Shown: positions 25,010 to 33,669, counted from the first letter of the stretch. The stretch is DNA of 64,000 nucleotides from Bacteroidales bacterium UBA4788 (GCA_002402965.1 DHGW01000002.1:21851-85850), one strand, 5' to 3'. Notes: generated by a model not told the origin, from the letters alone. Translations and numbers: made by a program.

Positions 25010-25972
25010 ATGGCATTGCTTGGAATTGACCTTGGAGGAACGAAAGTTGCCTTTGCTCTCTTCGACCGCAGCGGCAACATGAGGGCAAAGGAGACCCTAA
25101 CCCTTGATACCCGGAGGGGAGCGGAAGTGGGTAAGCTGATAACTATCTCTGCCGCACTGAAGATTGCCTCGGCAGATAGCGAAGGTGATCCGGTGGAAGC
25201 CATAGGCATCTCCGTCCCGGGAATCAGTCGTCGTGAGAAAGGCACCGTGTGGGCCCCAAATATTCCGGGCTGGGATGATTACCCTCTCATGCGGGAGATT
25301 AAGACTGTAGCAGAAGAGATCCCAGTAGCAATAGAGAGCGACAGGTCATGTTGCATTTCAGGAGAGATATGGAAGGGAAATGCACGCGGATGCAAGGATG
25401 CAATTTATCTTGCCGTCGGTACGGGCATTGGTGCCGGCATCTTCGTCAACGGCGAAGTGCTTCGCGGGGCACATGACATTGCCGGGGCGATTGGATGGAT
25501 GGCGCTGTCAAGACCCTTCAAAAGCAAATATACGATCTGTGGCAACTTCGAGTACTTCGCCTCAGGTGAAGGCATTTCACGGCAAGTGTCAGAGTATCTG
25601 AAGAAGCATGACAGGTACCAGGGAGAGCTGAGAAAAGGACCTGGTGAGAAGGTTACCACGCAGGATGTCTTCAGTGCCCATGGCAAGGGTGATGTTGCAG
25701 CCGTATCCATCATTGACCTCGCCGTTGAGTACTGGGGTATGGCATGTGCAAATCTTGTGAGCCTCTTCAATCCCGAGAAGATCATCTTCGGCGGTGGGGT
25801 CTTCGGGCCGGCTGTGGAGTTGATACCCGCCATCAGGCAGGAGGCTGAGAAGTGGGCTCAGCCAATAAGCATCAGACAGGTGAGCTTTGAGCCATCGGCC
25901 CTGGACGGTGACGCCGGCGTTTATGGCGCCGGATTCCTGGCAATGAAACACCATGGCTATTCAACATACTGA
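25010..25972 (+). CDS. ROK-family sugar kinase
   Basis: A 320-residue ROK kinase with the phosphate-binding GIDLGGTKVAFALFD at the N-terminus and, in the middle, YLAVGTGIGAGIFVNGEV followed by HDIAGAIGWM. The usual ROK zinc-binding loop (CxCGxxGCxE) is reduced to ICGNFEYFASGEG, keeping only one Cys, so the structural zinc is probably absent. FGGGVFGPAVELIP marks the C-terminal ATP-binding lobe. Given the operon (nagA, transporter, SIS protein) it probably phosphorylates an N-acetylhexosamine or hexose after uptake. Spacing: 4 bases after nagA. Confidence 0.88.
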   Translation: MALLGIDLGGTKVAFALFDRSGNMRAKETLTLDTRRGAEVGKLITISAALKIASADSEGDPVEAIGISVPGISRREKGTVWAPNIPGWDDYPLMREIKTVAEEIPVAIESDRSCCISGEIWKGNARGCKDAIYLAVGTGIGAGIFVNGEVLRGAHDIAGAIGWMALSRPFKSKYTICGNFEYFASGEGISRQVSEYLKKHDRYQGELRKGPGEKVTTQDVFSAHGKGDVAAVSIIDLAVEYWGMACANLVSLFNPEKIIFGGGVFGPAVELIPAIRQEAEKWAQPISIRQVSFEPSALDGDAGVYGAGFLAMKHHGYSTY

Positions 25973-27137
25973 AATGAAAGGCACCTACAACAGAAAAATG
26001 GTGTTCTGGTCGGCATGCCTGGGTATGCTGCTCTTCGGAATCGGATTGATAATGCTTGGCTCCGTTCTGCCTGACCTCAGGATAAAACACTCACTGGATG
26101 CGGTGGAGGCAGGGACCCTCTTTTCCATATTGCCGATAGGGGTCATCGTTGGTTCACTCCTGTTCGGACCGGTATGTGACAGGTACGGGTACAGGACCCT
26201 GCTGGCCGTTTCCGCACTGCTCATGTTCGCCGGCTTTGAGGGGCTTGCCTTCACCAATACGGCATGGATACTGACAGTGTCGGTATTCCTCTTCGGTCTC
26301 GGTGGCGGTGCCATCAACGGCGCCACCAACGCTGTTGTAGCAGATATCAGTACCTCCGGCAAGGGGGCAGACCTGAGCATTCTGGGTGTCTTTTTCGGCC
26401 TGGGAGCACTGGGTATGCCACTGCTTTTAAGTCTTTTGAAGAAGAGCGTGGATTTTGAGGCCATTGTGGCCGCCACAGGTGTTCTGGCGCTGGCAGCGGG
26501 GGTGCTCTTCATGGTCGTCAGGTTCCCGGCCGCAAAACAGGAGGAGGGAATATCAATCAAACAGATAGGAGGACTCTTCAGGGATGTCACGCTGCTGCTC
26601 ATCGCCTTTTTCCTGTTCTTTCAGAGTGCCTTTGAGGGTCTGATAAACAACTGGACCACCACCTATCTCATGGAAGAGGTGGCAGCGCCACAGCAGGCTG
26701 CCCTGATGGGCCTGTCAGCCTACATAGCCGGCATGACGGTGATGAGACTCCTGATAGGCAGTTTCCTCAGGAAGTTGCCAGAGCGAAGATTGCTTCACGT
26801 TTCGTTTGCCATAACCCTTGTGGCTCTGCTCCTTTTCAGCCTCAGCAAGTCGGTTGTACCGGCTGCAGCCGGGCTCTTTCTGCTGGGAGCAGGCCTCGCG
26901 GCAGGATTTCCCACCATGCTGGGTCTCGTAGGCAACAGGTATCCGAATCTGTCAGGCACAGCGTTTAGCTTCGTCCTTGTGATAGCATTGCTGGGCAACA
27001 TGCTGGTAAATTACACGATGGGACTGGTGGCGCAGAATCGGGGTATAAGGAATCTCACTGCATTCACATTTGCCGAGCTGATAATTCTGGTTATCATGGC
27101 AACGGCTATCTTTGGAAGGCTGAAGTACAAAAAATGA
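25953..27137 (+). CDS. MFS sugar transporter (FucP/NagP-like)
   Basis: A 394-residue inner-membrane transporter with twelve hydrophobic segments and the MFS loop GPVCDRYGYRTLL between helices 2 and 3. The overall pattern resembles the sugar:H+ symporters of Bacteroidota that import fucose or N-acetylhexosamines. ATG 25953 overlaps the kinase gene by 20 bases; an ATG at 25974, one base after the kinase stop, is an equally good start and would give 387 residues. From its place between the ROK kinase and the SIS gene, import of an unphosphorylated amino sugar is inferred. Confidence 0.82.
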   Translation: MAIQHTEMKGTYNRKMVFWSACLGMLLFGIGLIMLGSVLPDLRIKHSLDAVEAGTLFSILPIGVIVGSLLFGPVCDRYGYRTLLAVSALLMFAGFEGLAFTNTAWILTVSVFLFGLGGGAINGATNAVVADISTSGKGADLSILGVFFGLGALGMPLLLSLLKKSVDFEAIVAATGVLALAAGVLFMVVRFPAAKQEEGISIKQIGGLFRDVTLLLIAFFLFFQSAFEGLINNWTTTYLMEEVAAPQQAALMGLSAYIAGMTVMRLLIGSFLRKLPERRLLHVSFAITLVALLLFSLSKSVVPAAAGLFLLGAGLAAGFPTMLGLVGNRYPNLSGTAFSFVLVIALLGNMLVNYTMGLVAQNRGIRNLTAFTFAELIILVIMATAIFGRLKYKK

Positions 27138-27160
27138 ATCAAAATTAAATACAACAGGAT

Positions 27161-27922
27161 ATGCTAGCACTTGAATGGCTGAACAATGCCAGGGATGTGA
27201 TGAACCGCATCGAGGAGACACAAATGAAAAACATACGCAGGGCAGCAGAGGTCATGGCTGACACGATTGAATGTGGGAGGTGGGTTCACACCTTTGGGTG
27301 CGGGCACGCTACCCTGCCTATCGAGGAGATGTATCCCAGGATAGGCGGCTTTGTCGGGTTCCATCCGATGATAGAGATACCCCTCAGTTTCTTTACTCAT
27401 ATCACCGGTGAGATGGGAGTTCACCAGTTCGTCTTCCTCGAAAGGGTTGAGGGGTACGGCGTTGAGATCATGAAGGGATATACTTTTGATCAGCGTGACA
27501 CAATGTGGCTCTTTTCACACTCGGGGATCAACAATGTCAACATTGATATTGCCCTCGAGTCAAAGAAGAGGGGAATGAAGGTGGTTGTCTTCGGATCGGC
27601 TGCTGCCGCCACAGGAAAGAAGACCAGACACAGCTCGGGAAAGACTATCTTTGACATTGCGGACATAGTTGTTGATACCTGTGCCCCGCTCGAGGACGCC
27701 TCGGTGAAGCTGAAGAATCATTATGACAAGATCGGACCGGTCTCAACAATGGCCTTCGTGACCTGTGTCTGGATGACCGTCACCACCGTTGCCGAGATAC
27801 TGGCTGACAGGGGCGTGAAGCTTTACATACACCCGAGCCACAATGTACCGGGAGACAACACCGCCAGGGAGAGGCTTGACGAAGCCCTCGCTGAGTACAA
27901 GTGCAGGATTGCCGGGGTATAA
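27161..27922 (+). CDS. SIS-domain sugar-phosphate-binding protein (UPF0309-like)
   Basis: A 253-residue single-SIS-domain protein of the type often listed as UPF0309 or sugar isomerase domain. Visible parts are VHTFGCGHATLPIEEMYPR early on, then LFSHSGINNVNIDIAL in the phosphate-binding position and KVVVFGSAAAATG after it. SIS proteins isomerise or deaminate phospho-sugars or act as regulators. Because the cluster has NagA but no NagB, a role in handling glucosamine-6-phosphate or a related phospho-sugar is an attractive inference, not a demonstrated one. It lies 23 bases after the transporter and 20 before the UroD-like gene. Confidence 0.82.
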   Translation: MLALEWLNNARDVMNRIEETQMKNIRRAAEVMADTIECGRWVHTFGCGHATLPIEEMYPRIGGFVGFHPMIEIPLSFFTHITGEMGVHQFVFLERVEGYGVEIMKGYTFDQRDTMWLFSHSGINNVNIDIALESKKRGMKVVVFGSAAAATGKKTRHSSGKTIFDIADIVVDTCAPLEDASVKLKNHYDKIGPVSTMAFVTCVWMTVTTVAEILADRGVKLYIHPSHNVPGDNTARERLDEALAEYKCRIAGV

Positions 27923-27942
27923 AAACCGCTTAAACTGATATT

Positions 27943-28974
27943 GTGAACTCACTGGAGAGAAGCGTAACATTCATTGAAGGCAGCGTACCTGACCGTATCC
28001 CCTTCCATCCCATTTTGATGCGGTTTGCAGCGCTTCATGCGGGTGTCAGGTACCGTGACTTCTGTATCAACCCTGCAAAGAAGTGCATGGCAAACATCAG
28101 GTGTGCTGCAGATTTCGGATCTGACTGGGTCAACACCATGTCAGATCCGTGGGCGGAGGCAGAGGCATTCGGAACCGTTCTCTTCTACCCTGAAGATGAT
28201 CTTCCGAAAGTTGAGCAATATGCCATAAAAGATATAGCCGACATTGACCGGCTGGAAGTACTTCGCCCTGGTGACCACAAGAGGATGAGGGCCCGTGTTG
28301 AGGAGACAGATATCTACAGAAGGGAAACTGCCGGAAATCTTCTTATATGCGGCTGGGTTGAAGGACCACTGGCGGCATATTGTGATATCAGAGATATCAA
28401 CATGGCGATGACCGACCTGTACGAATACCCGGAGAAGGTGCATAAGGCACTGGATATCATAACAGAAAGCGCTTTAACCTTCATAACGCCACAGATCATG
28501 GCAGGGGCCCATTGCATCGGCATTGGTGATTCGGTGTGCTCCCTCATCTCTCCTGAACTTTACCATGAGTTCTGTTTTAACAGGGAGAAACAAATAGTTG
28601 ATCACATTCACTCACTGGGGGCATATGCCAAGATCCATATATGCGGGAACATCTCGGCCATACTTCATGAGGTTATTATGACCGGCGCAGACATCATCGA
28701 CATTGATCACCGCACCGGACCGGTTACAGATGTGCTGAAGCTGCTTGGACCGAAGCAGGTCTTTTCAGGTAAGAGTGACCCGGTATCTGTGGTGCAGGAC
28801 GGCAATAGGGAGATGATCCGCAACAGCTGCCGTGAATTCTTCGGTGAAGCCGGAGGCCGGGCCATAATATCCGCAGGCTGCGAGGTGCCTCCGGGGACAC
28901 CGGCTGAGAATCTCAGGTTCCTGGCCTCCATGTCAGAGGAGCTGTTCACTGAGGCAGGAAAGGACAAAGGATAA
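27943..28974 (+). CDS. UroD-superfamily protein with MtaA-like zinc motif
   Basis: A 343-residue member of the uroporphyrinogen decarboxylase / methylcobamide:CoM methyltransferase superfamily. The start may be GTG 27943. Two motifs point to the zinc-dependent methyltransferase side: HICGN (His-x-Cys) near residue 230 and SAGCEVPPGTPAENL near residue 310, which correspond to the His-x-Cys and distant Cys zinc ligands of MtaA/CmuA. True heme-pathway UroD enzymes lack these. A methyl-transfer or demethylation role on a sugar-related or corrinoid substrate is therefore more likely than heme synthesis. It sits inside the amino-sugar operon, 4 bases before the patatin gene. Confidence 0.8.
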   Translation: MNSLERSVTFIEGSVPDRIPFHPILMRFAALHAGVRYRDFCINPAKKCMANIRCAADFGSDWVNTMSDPWAEAEAFGTVLFYPEDDLPKVEQYAIKDIADIDRLEVLRPGDHKRMRARVEETDIYRRETAGNLLICGWVEGPLAAYCDIRDINMAMTDLYEYPEKVHKALDIITESALTFITPQIMAGAHCIGIGDSVCSLISPELYHEFCFNREKQIVDHIHSLGAYAKIHICGNISAILHEVIMTGADIIDIDHRTGPVTDVLKLLGPKQVFSGKSDPVSVVQDGNREMIRNSCREFFGEAGGRAIISAGCEVPPGTPAENLRFLASMSEELFTEAGKDKG

Positions 28975-28978
28975 CATC

Positions 28979-29851
28979 ATGGGAAAGAATGTAGCACTGG
29001 TACTGTCCAGCGGCGGGGCAAGGGGTTTTGCCCACATCGGCGCCATAAAGGTGCTTGAGAGTCAGGGTTATAACATCACCTCGGTGGCAGGCACCTCCAT
29101 GGGAGCCCTCGTGGGAGGCATCTATGCATCCGGGCGGCTTGGCGAATTTGAAGAGTGGGTCAGCGGCCTGGACGTGATGGAGGTCCTGAAACTCACTGAC
29201 ATAAGTATCAGCAGAAGGGGCCTGGTCAAGGGGACGAAGATTATCGATAAACTGAAGGAAATCGTCCCTGACAGCAGGATCGAGGATCTTCCCATACCCT
29301 ATTGCGCCATTGCAACTGATGTTATAAGAGGCAGGGAGAGGATCTTCACTTCTGGCAGCCTGTTCAACGCCATCAGGGCATCAATCTCCATTCCTACATT
29401 TTTCCAACCATATAAGCTGGGGGGCGATTACTTTGTTGACGGGGGGCTTGTCAATCCGATCCCCATTAACAGGGTGGAACGCCACGACGGCGATCTGCTT
29501 GCCGTTGTTGATGTAAATGCAGATATCCCCCATGTGATGATCGGGAAACAGGAGGAAGAGGAGACAAAAGGTGAAGGATATCTGAGGTGGATCAGAAAAA
29601 TCAATGCTCATGCCGGCAAGCACATTCCTAAAAACAAGAAGGATGACATCGGCATATTCAACCTCAACAACCGCAGCATAAGCATAATGCTGACCCAGAT
29701 CACCGCCCTCACACTTAGAAATTACCATATAGATATTATGGTCCGCATATCAAGGGAATCCTACGGGACATATGATTTTTACAAGGCTGCGGAGATCATC
29801 AGGGAGGGAGAAAGAGCAACCCTGGCAACTGCTGGTCTTCAGCAGGAGTGA
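28979..29851 (+). CDS. Patatin-like phospholipase
   Basis: A 290-residue patatin-family protein with all three hallmarks: the oxyanion loop SGGARGFAHIG (residues 10-20), the nucleophile elbow GTSMG with Ser40, and the catalytic Asp154 in VDGGLVNPIP. No signal peptide is visible, so it is probably cytoplasmic or membrane-peripheral, like bacterial RssA-type proteins. It likely hydrolyses acyl esters of phospholipids or lysophospholipids. As the last gene of the tight run (4 bases after the UroD-like gene), its tie to amino-sugar use is unclear. Confidence 0.9.
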   Translation: MGKNVALVLSSGGARGFAHIGAIKVLESQGYNITSVAGTSMGALVGGIYASGRLGEFEEWVSGLDVMEVLKLTDISISRRGLVKGTKIIDKLKEIVPDSRIEDLPIPYCAIATDVIRGRERIFTSGSLFNAIRASISIPTFFQPYKLGGDYFVDGGLVNPIPINRVERHDGDLLAVVDVNADIPHVMIGKQEEEETKGEGYLRWIRKINAHAGKHIPKNKKDDIGIFNLNNRSISIMLTQITALTLRNYHIDIMVRISRESYGTYDFYKAAEIIREGERATLATAGLQQE

Positions 29852-29909
29852 AAGAACCTTCCGGTTTAATTTTTACGCTCACAAAGTGTAGATTTTCATG
29901 AAAAGAATG

Positions 29910-29917
29910 TACCTTTG
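29910..29917 (+). promoter_or_regulatory. Bacteroidota -7 promoter box
   Basis: TACCTTTG, exact TAnnTTTG match, 24 bases upstream of the ATG at 29941. Confidence 0.6.
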
Positions 29918-29940
29918 ATATTGATCTAAAATAATTCCAG

Positions 29941-30840
29941 ATGAAACGATCCTATTTCATTTTATGCCTGGTTCTGTTGATTACTGCGCCAGGTCTTAAC
30001 GGACAAAAACCGATCAAGGTTCTTGAAGACAGTGTCCAGTTCGGCAATTATCTCTATCCTGGGCTCAGCATTACCATCCCTGAGGCCGAATATGACAAGG
30101 TGCTCAAAAATTGGATTAAAGCCCAGGAGAGCGGTACTAAATCAAAGGTACAGACAGAAAACGGTGAGATGACAATCTTTGGTGCAATCATTAAAGAGAT
30201 CTCTCCCACGCCGGTGAACATCTACAGCCGGCTGATGAATGAGGACACTCTGACCAGACTTCTGGTCGCCATTGAGCTGAAGAAGGATCTGTATATAGAG
30301 GCTGCCTCCGGAGACATACAGCTGACCTCTGCGAAAAATTACCTGAAGGAATTCGCTAAGGATCAATATATTGACTTTATAAAGGAAGAGCTGTCGGCCG
30401 AGGAGAAGATTCTCCGTGACCTGAACAAGGAGCTCGGCAGCCTCGAGAGCAGCAAGGCGCGTTCGAAGAAGACGGCAAAGAACAAGAGGAGTACCATAAA
30501 TGACGAGCAGGAAAAGTTGCTTGTCAAGCATAACGAGCTCAGTCTTCTGTCCAATGAAATAATCAACAAGAACAATGAGCTGATGGCTATGCCAGTCGGC
30601 GCCGGAAGGGATGCCATGGCTACACAGGTACAGGAGCTTGAGAAGCGGCGCAAGAAGCTGCAGAGAGAGATCAGCAAGGGTGAGAACAAAATCGGCAAGG
30701 CAAGGTCGGCCATAGACCAGGCTGACAGGTCGATTCCCAGAAATGAGAATGAACAGGATGTCATGAAGTCAAAGATAGATGCCCAGCAGGCTGTGGTTCA
30801 GAGGTTCATTGACAAGCTGAACACCGTCAAGCTTTATTGA
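29941..30840 (+). CDS. Secreted coiled-coil protein of unknown function
   Basis: A 299-residue protein with a signal peptide (about 1-21, ending LNGQ). The first 140 residues are mixed alpha/beta; from about 145 to 295 the sequence is a nearly continuous charged coiled coil (ELSAEEKILRDLNKELGSLE, then ELEKRRKKLQREISKGE). No enzyme motif is visible and I do not recognise the family. It has its own promoter box and may be co-transcribed with the small coiled-coil gene 47 bases downstream. An envelope structural or scaffolding role is only a guess. Confidence 0.7.
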   Translation: MKRSYFILCLVLLITAPGLNGQKPIKVLEDSVQFGNYLYPGLSITIPEAEYDKVLKNWIKAQESGTKSKVQTENGEMTIFGAIIKEISPTPVNIYSRLMNEDTLTRLLVAIELKKDLYIEAASGDIQLTSAKNYLKEFAKDQYIDFIKEELSAEEKILRDLNKELGSLESSKARSKKTAKNKRSTINDEQEKLLVKHNELSLLSNEIINKNNELMAMPVGAGRDAMATQVQELEKRRKKLQREISKGENKIGKARSAIDQADRSIPRNENEQDVMKSKIDAQQAVVQRFIDKLNTVKLY

Positions 30841-30887
30841 GCTGCGAATACGACAGAAATACTTTAAATCACAAAATCACAACAACA

Positions 30888-31226
30888 ATGGAAAACCAGG
30901 AACAGAAAGAAACCTATCAGCAGAAGATTCAGTCACAGCTGGATGAATGGAGGTCAGATATTGACAGACTGAAAGAAAAGGCAAAGACAGCTACTGCTGA
31001 AAAGAAGCTCAAGTACGAGGAGAGCATTAACAAGCTCGAACTTGAGATGGATGAGGGCAAGTCAAGGCTGAAAGACCTTAAGGAGTCAGGTGCTGAAGCA
31101 TGGGATGCCGTCAAGGATGGCGCTGATTCGATATGGGATACGATGAAGTCCACATTCGCTGAGGTGAAGGCAAAGCTAAGGGATAAGGACGACGACGACG
31201 AGCCGGTAGAAGACAAGCAAGCCTGA
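30888..31226 (+). CDS. Small charged coiled-coil protein
   Basis: A 112-residue protein from ATG 30888 (a TTG upstream at 30837 is rejected because it overlaps the previous gene end). Highly charged, with a helical coiled coil at about residues 8-70 (DIDRLKEKAKTATAEKK), then an amphipathic WDAVKDGADSIWDTMKSTF segment and an acidic DDDDEP tail. It resembles the sll1863-like small stress-associated coiled-coil proteins. No signal peptide. Confidence 0.7.
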   Translation: MENQEQKETYQQKIQSQLDEWRSDIDRLKEKAKTATAEKKLKYEESINKLELEMDEGKSRLKDLKESGAEAWDAVKDGADSIWDTMKSTFAEVKAKLRDKDDDDEPVEDKQA

Positions 31227-31350
31227 GGGTCTGAAGGTCTGAGGGTCTTGAAGTCATGCAATCTGGAGGTCTTGCAGTCTTGCGATCTAAGTAACTAATT
31301 ATTAATTCTTAATTCTTCACTACTGCCTGTTGCCTCTTAAGGCTGAAGAC
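31227..31350. repeat. Low-complexity spacer arrays (GTCTTG-like and TGCCTNT units)
   Basis: From 31227 to about 31288 there is a degenerate array of GGTCTGA / GTCTTGAAGTC-like units. From about 31297 come TAATTATTAATTCTTAATTC and then TACTGCCTGTTGCCTCTT, the same heptamer type (TGCCTAT / ATAGGCA) that forms the array at 62757-62857. Such arrays recur in intergenic spacers of Bacteroidota; their function is unknown. Confidence 0.55.
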
Positions 31351-31385
31351 TGCCGCCTGATAACAACTGTCCGGGTAAACCCTCC

Positions 31386-31393
31386 TACTTTTG
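31386..31393 (+). promoter_or_regulatory. Bacteroidota -7 promoter box
   Basis: TACTTTTG, exact TAnnTTTG match, 48 bases upstream of ATG 31441. It rules out the longer open frame that begins at 31330, because that start would lie upstream of the promoter. Confidence 0.6.
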
Positions 31394-31440
31394 CCCGGGC
31401 AGATTTTTTAAATCAATATCGAACGAATAAACTGCCGAAA

Positions 31441-31851
31441 ATGAAAAAAGTAGTTACAATTGGGATTGTTATCATTCTCATCATTGCCGCAGCCATTTTC
31501 TGGTGGCGTCATTACTTCGTCTTTGGCGAAGGAGTAAAAGCAGGGGACCTCAATTACCTGGTCAAGAAAGGATACATCTTCAAGACCTGGGAAGGAAGGC
31601 TCATCCAGACCGGTTTCAAGACACCTACCCCGGGTGCAATACAGAGCAATGAGTTTGAATTCAGCGTAACGGATGACAGCCTGGCCGTGATCCTTGAAAG
31701 AGCGAGCGGCAAGATCGTCGAGCTCCGCTACAAGGAGTACATTGCTCCTCTTCCCTGGAGAGGCATGAGCAAATACGTTGTGATTGAGATCCTGGAAATA
31801 AAGGATTCAGATGAGAACCGGGAGACCCTGATACCATACCAGGCGATATGA
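31441..31851 (+). CDS. Single-pass membrane protein of unknown function
   Basis: A 136-residue protein with one N-terminal membrane anchor (residues 4-22) and a small extracytoplasmic domain containing KAGDLNYLVKKGYIFKTWEG and GFKTPTPGAIQSNEFEFSV. It belongs to a common short Bacteroidota family that is sometimes misnamed after unrelated enzymes; no catalytic motif is seen. Its stop overlaps the start of the DUF4197 gene (ATGA). Confidence 0.72.
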   Translation: MKKVVTIGIVIILIIAAAIFWWRHYFVFGEGVKAGDLNYLVKKGYIFKTWEGRLIQTGFKTPTPGAIQSNEFEFSVTDDSLAVILERASGKIVELRYKEYIAPLPWRGMSKYVVIEILEIKDSDENRETLIPYQAI

Positions 31852-32633
31852 CAGGGATGAGGCGAAGAAGTGCAGGGATAAAGGCCGGGATTGCCGTGCT
31901 TGCAGTGTCAATGCTGCTTTTCACGGGTTGTGCTGAACTGATGAAGATACTTGATACAGCTTCAGCCGTGAAGGAGCTGACAGAAGGTGATATCATAGGC
32001 GGCCTGAAAGAGGCCCTGACTGTGGGCGCCCGCAACGCTGCTGAAAAGTTGGCCTCGGAGAATGGTTACTATGGTGACCCATCGGTGAAGATCCCGCTTC
32101 CGGACGAGGCAAAGGTAATTATTGACAATATCAGCAAGATCCCTGGAGGTCAGCAACTCATTGATAACGTGGTACTGAGCATTAACCGGGCAGCCGAAGA
32201 CGCAGCCATGGAAGTGGCTCCGGTATTCGTGGGTGCAGTGACTCAGATGACAATCAATGACGGCTACAATATCCTCCATGGCTCTGATAACGCAGCCACT
32301 GCTTATCTCAGAACCACAACCTGGAATGAGCTATATTCACTCTATAAGCCCAGAATAAGCACCTCTACCAATAAAGATATTGTTGCCGGTATCTCTGCGC
32401 AGGAGTCATGGACTACGCTGACCGACAAATGGAACCAGGTAGCCAACAGCGTGGCCGGAAGACTGGCCGGATTCAAGCCGGTAAACACTGATCTTGATGA
32501 TTTCCTTACCGGAAAAGCCCTGGATGGTGTCTTTATGAAACTGGAGGGCGAGGAGCTGAAGATCAGGAAAGAGGTATCAGCAAGAGTGACTCCCCTTCTG
32601 CAGAAGGTTTTCGGGACACTTGACCAGGAATAA
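31848..32633 (+). CDS. DUF4197 lipoprotein
   Basis: A 261-residue protein with a lipoprotein signal (LLFTGC, Cys27). The mature part matches DUF4197: LKEALTVGARNAAEKLASENGYYGDPSVKIPLP, NRAAEDAAMEVAPVF, and DGYNILHGSDNAATAYLR, with the conserved C-terminal ALDGVFMKLEGEE. Function is unknown; members occur widely in Gram-negative envelopes. It overlaps the preceding gene by 4 bases, so the two are likely co-expressed. Confidence 0.88.
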   Translation: MTGMRRRSAGIKAGIAVLAVSMLLFTGCAELMKILDTASAVKELTEGDIIGGLKEALTVGARNAAEKLASENGYYGDPSVKIPLPDEAKVIIDNISKIPGGQQLIDNVVLSINRAAEDAAMEVAPVFVGAVTQMTINDGYNILHGSDNAATAYLRTTTWNELYSLYKPRISTSTNKDIVAGISAQESWTTLTDKWNQVANSVAGRLAGFKPVNTDLDDFLTGKALDGVFMKLEGEELKIRKEVSARVTPLLQKVFGTLDQE

Positions 32634-32667
32634 TCTTTATGTCTACCCTGGCTGAACGGGATTAGGT

Positions 32668-32684
32668 AAAATCGGTCCGATTTT
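32668..32684 (+). terminator. Short hairpin after the DUF4197 gene
   Basis: AAAATCGG and CCGATTTT pair around one base, giving about a 7-bp stem with a 3-base loop ending in four T. A weak intrinsic terminator candidate 34 bases after the stop. Confidence 0.35.
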
Positions 32685-32703
32685 GTTATAATTGCAAAAA
32701 CTT

Positions 32704-33621
32704 ATGAAAATGAGAAAGACTATAATTTCTCTGATTGTATGTGTATTCCTGGCAGGAATTCAGCCGGTTGTTTACGGCCAGGCAGCCGACACAACTCTTG
32801 GTTGGCACAAAAGCGGTGTCTTATCCCTGAATATGTCTCAGGCATCATTTACCAACTGGGCTGCCGGCGGGCAGAACGCGGTGGCTATCAACGGGCTGAT
32901 AAATATGGCTGGAAACTACAAGAATGAAAATTCGTCCTGGGATAATGCTCTGACAATAGGCTACGGAAAGATGCTTCAGAAGGGGAATGACCTTGGATGG
33001 GTAAAGACTGATGACCGTATCGACTTCCAGTCGAAGTACGGACGAAAGGCTTCAGAAAAATGGTTCTATTCCGCACTGATAAGTTTCAGGACGCAGATGG
33101 ACAACGGATACAACTACCCTGACACCGAAAACAAGATATCCGGTCTGCTTTCACCGGCATACCTGCTCTTCTCTGTAGGTATGGACTACAAACCGAATCC
33201 GCAGTTTTCAATGTTTCTCTCTCCCCTTACATCTAAGAACACAATCGTTATGGATGATTATCTGTCATCCATCGGCGCTTTCGGAGTTGACTCTGATAAG
33301 AAGTTCAGGTCGGAACTGGGTGCATATGCCAACCTGGCATACAGGAAGGATGAGATTTTGAAGAATGTGAATTTCCTGACAAAACTCGATCTCTTCTCCA
33401 ATTACCTCAAGAACCCACAGAACATAGATATCAGCTGGGAGACACTTCTTGTCATGAAGGTCAACGAGTATATCTCGGCTACTGTGAACACGCACCTTCT
33501 TTACGATGATGACATCCTGATCAAGATTGACGAAGACTTCGAGGGTGAGCCCGTTATGGGAAAGCGTGCCCAGTTCAAGGAGGTCATAGGCGTGGGGTTC
33601 ACTTACAAGTTCATCGAATAG
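32704..33621 (+). CDS. DUF3078 outer-membrane-associated protein
   Basis: A 305-residue protein from ATG 32704 (the longer TTG frame at 32692 is not convincing) with a signal peptide ending VYGQA. It matches DUF3078, a Bacteroidota family: the N-terminal GWHKSGVLSLNMSQASFTNWAAGGQN is the diagnostic block, followed by alternating amphipathic strands typical of a beta-barrel (WFYSALISFRTQMDNGYNYPD, ending in GVGFTYKFIE with a terminal aromatic-rich strand). It is probably an outer-membrane barrel of unknown function. Confidence 0.87.
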   Translation: MKMRKTIISLIVCVFLAGIQPVVYGQAADTTLGWHKSGVLSLNMSQASFTNWAAGGQNAVAINGLINMAGNYKNENSSWDNALTIGYGKMLQKGNDLGWVKTDDRIDFQSKYGRKASEKWFYSALISFRTQMDNGYNYPDTENKISGLLSPAYLLFSVGMDYKPNPQFSMFLSPLTSKNTIVMDDYLSSIGAFGVDSDKKFRSELGAYANLAYRKDEILKNVNFLTKLDLFSNYLKNPQNIDISWETLLVMKVNEYISATVNTHLLYDDDILIKIDEDFEGEPVMGKRAQFKEVIGVGFTYKFIE

Positions 33622-33636
33622 CAACTGAACAACCCG

Positions 33637-33650
33637 TTGGGTTAACCCAA
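33637..33650. repeat. 14-bp perfect palindrome ahead of upp
   Basis: TTGGGTTAACCCAA, a perfect palindrome between the DUF3078 stop and the upp start (20 bases upstream of the ATG), preceded by AACCCG that could extend alternative pairing. It may be a regulator-binding site or part of a terminator hairpin. Confidence 0.4.
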
Positions 33651-33669
33651 CAAATAATCTCTAGGCAGG

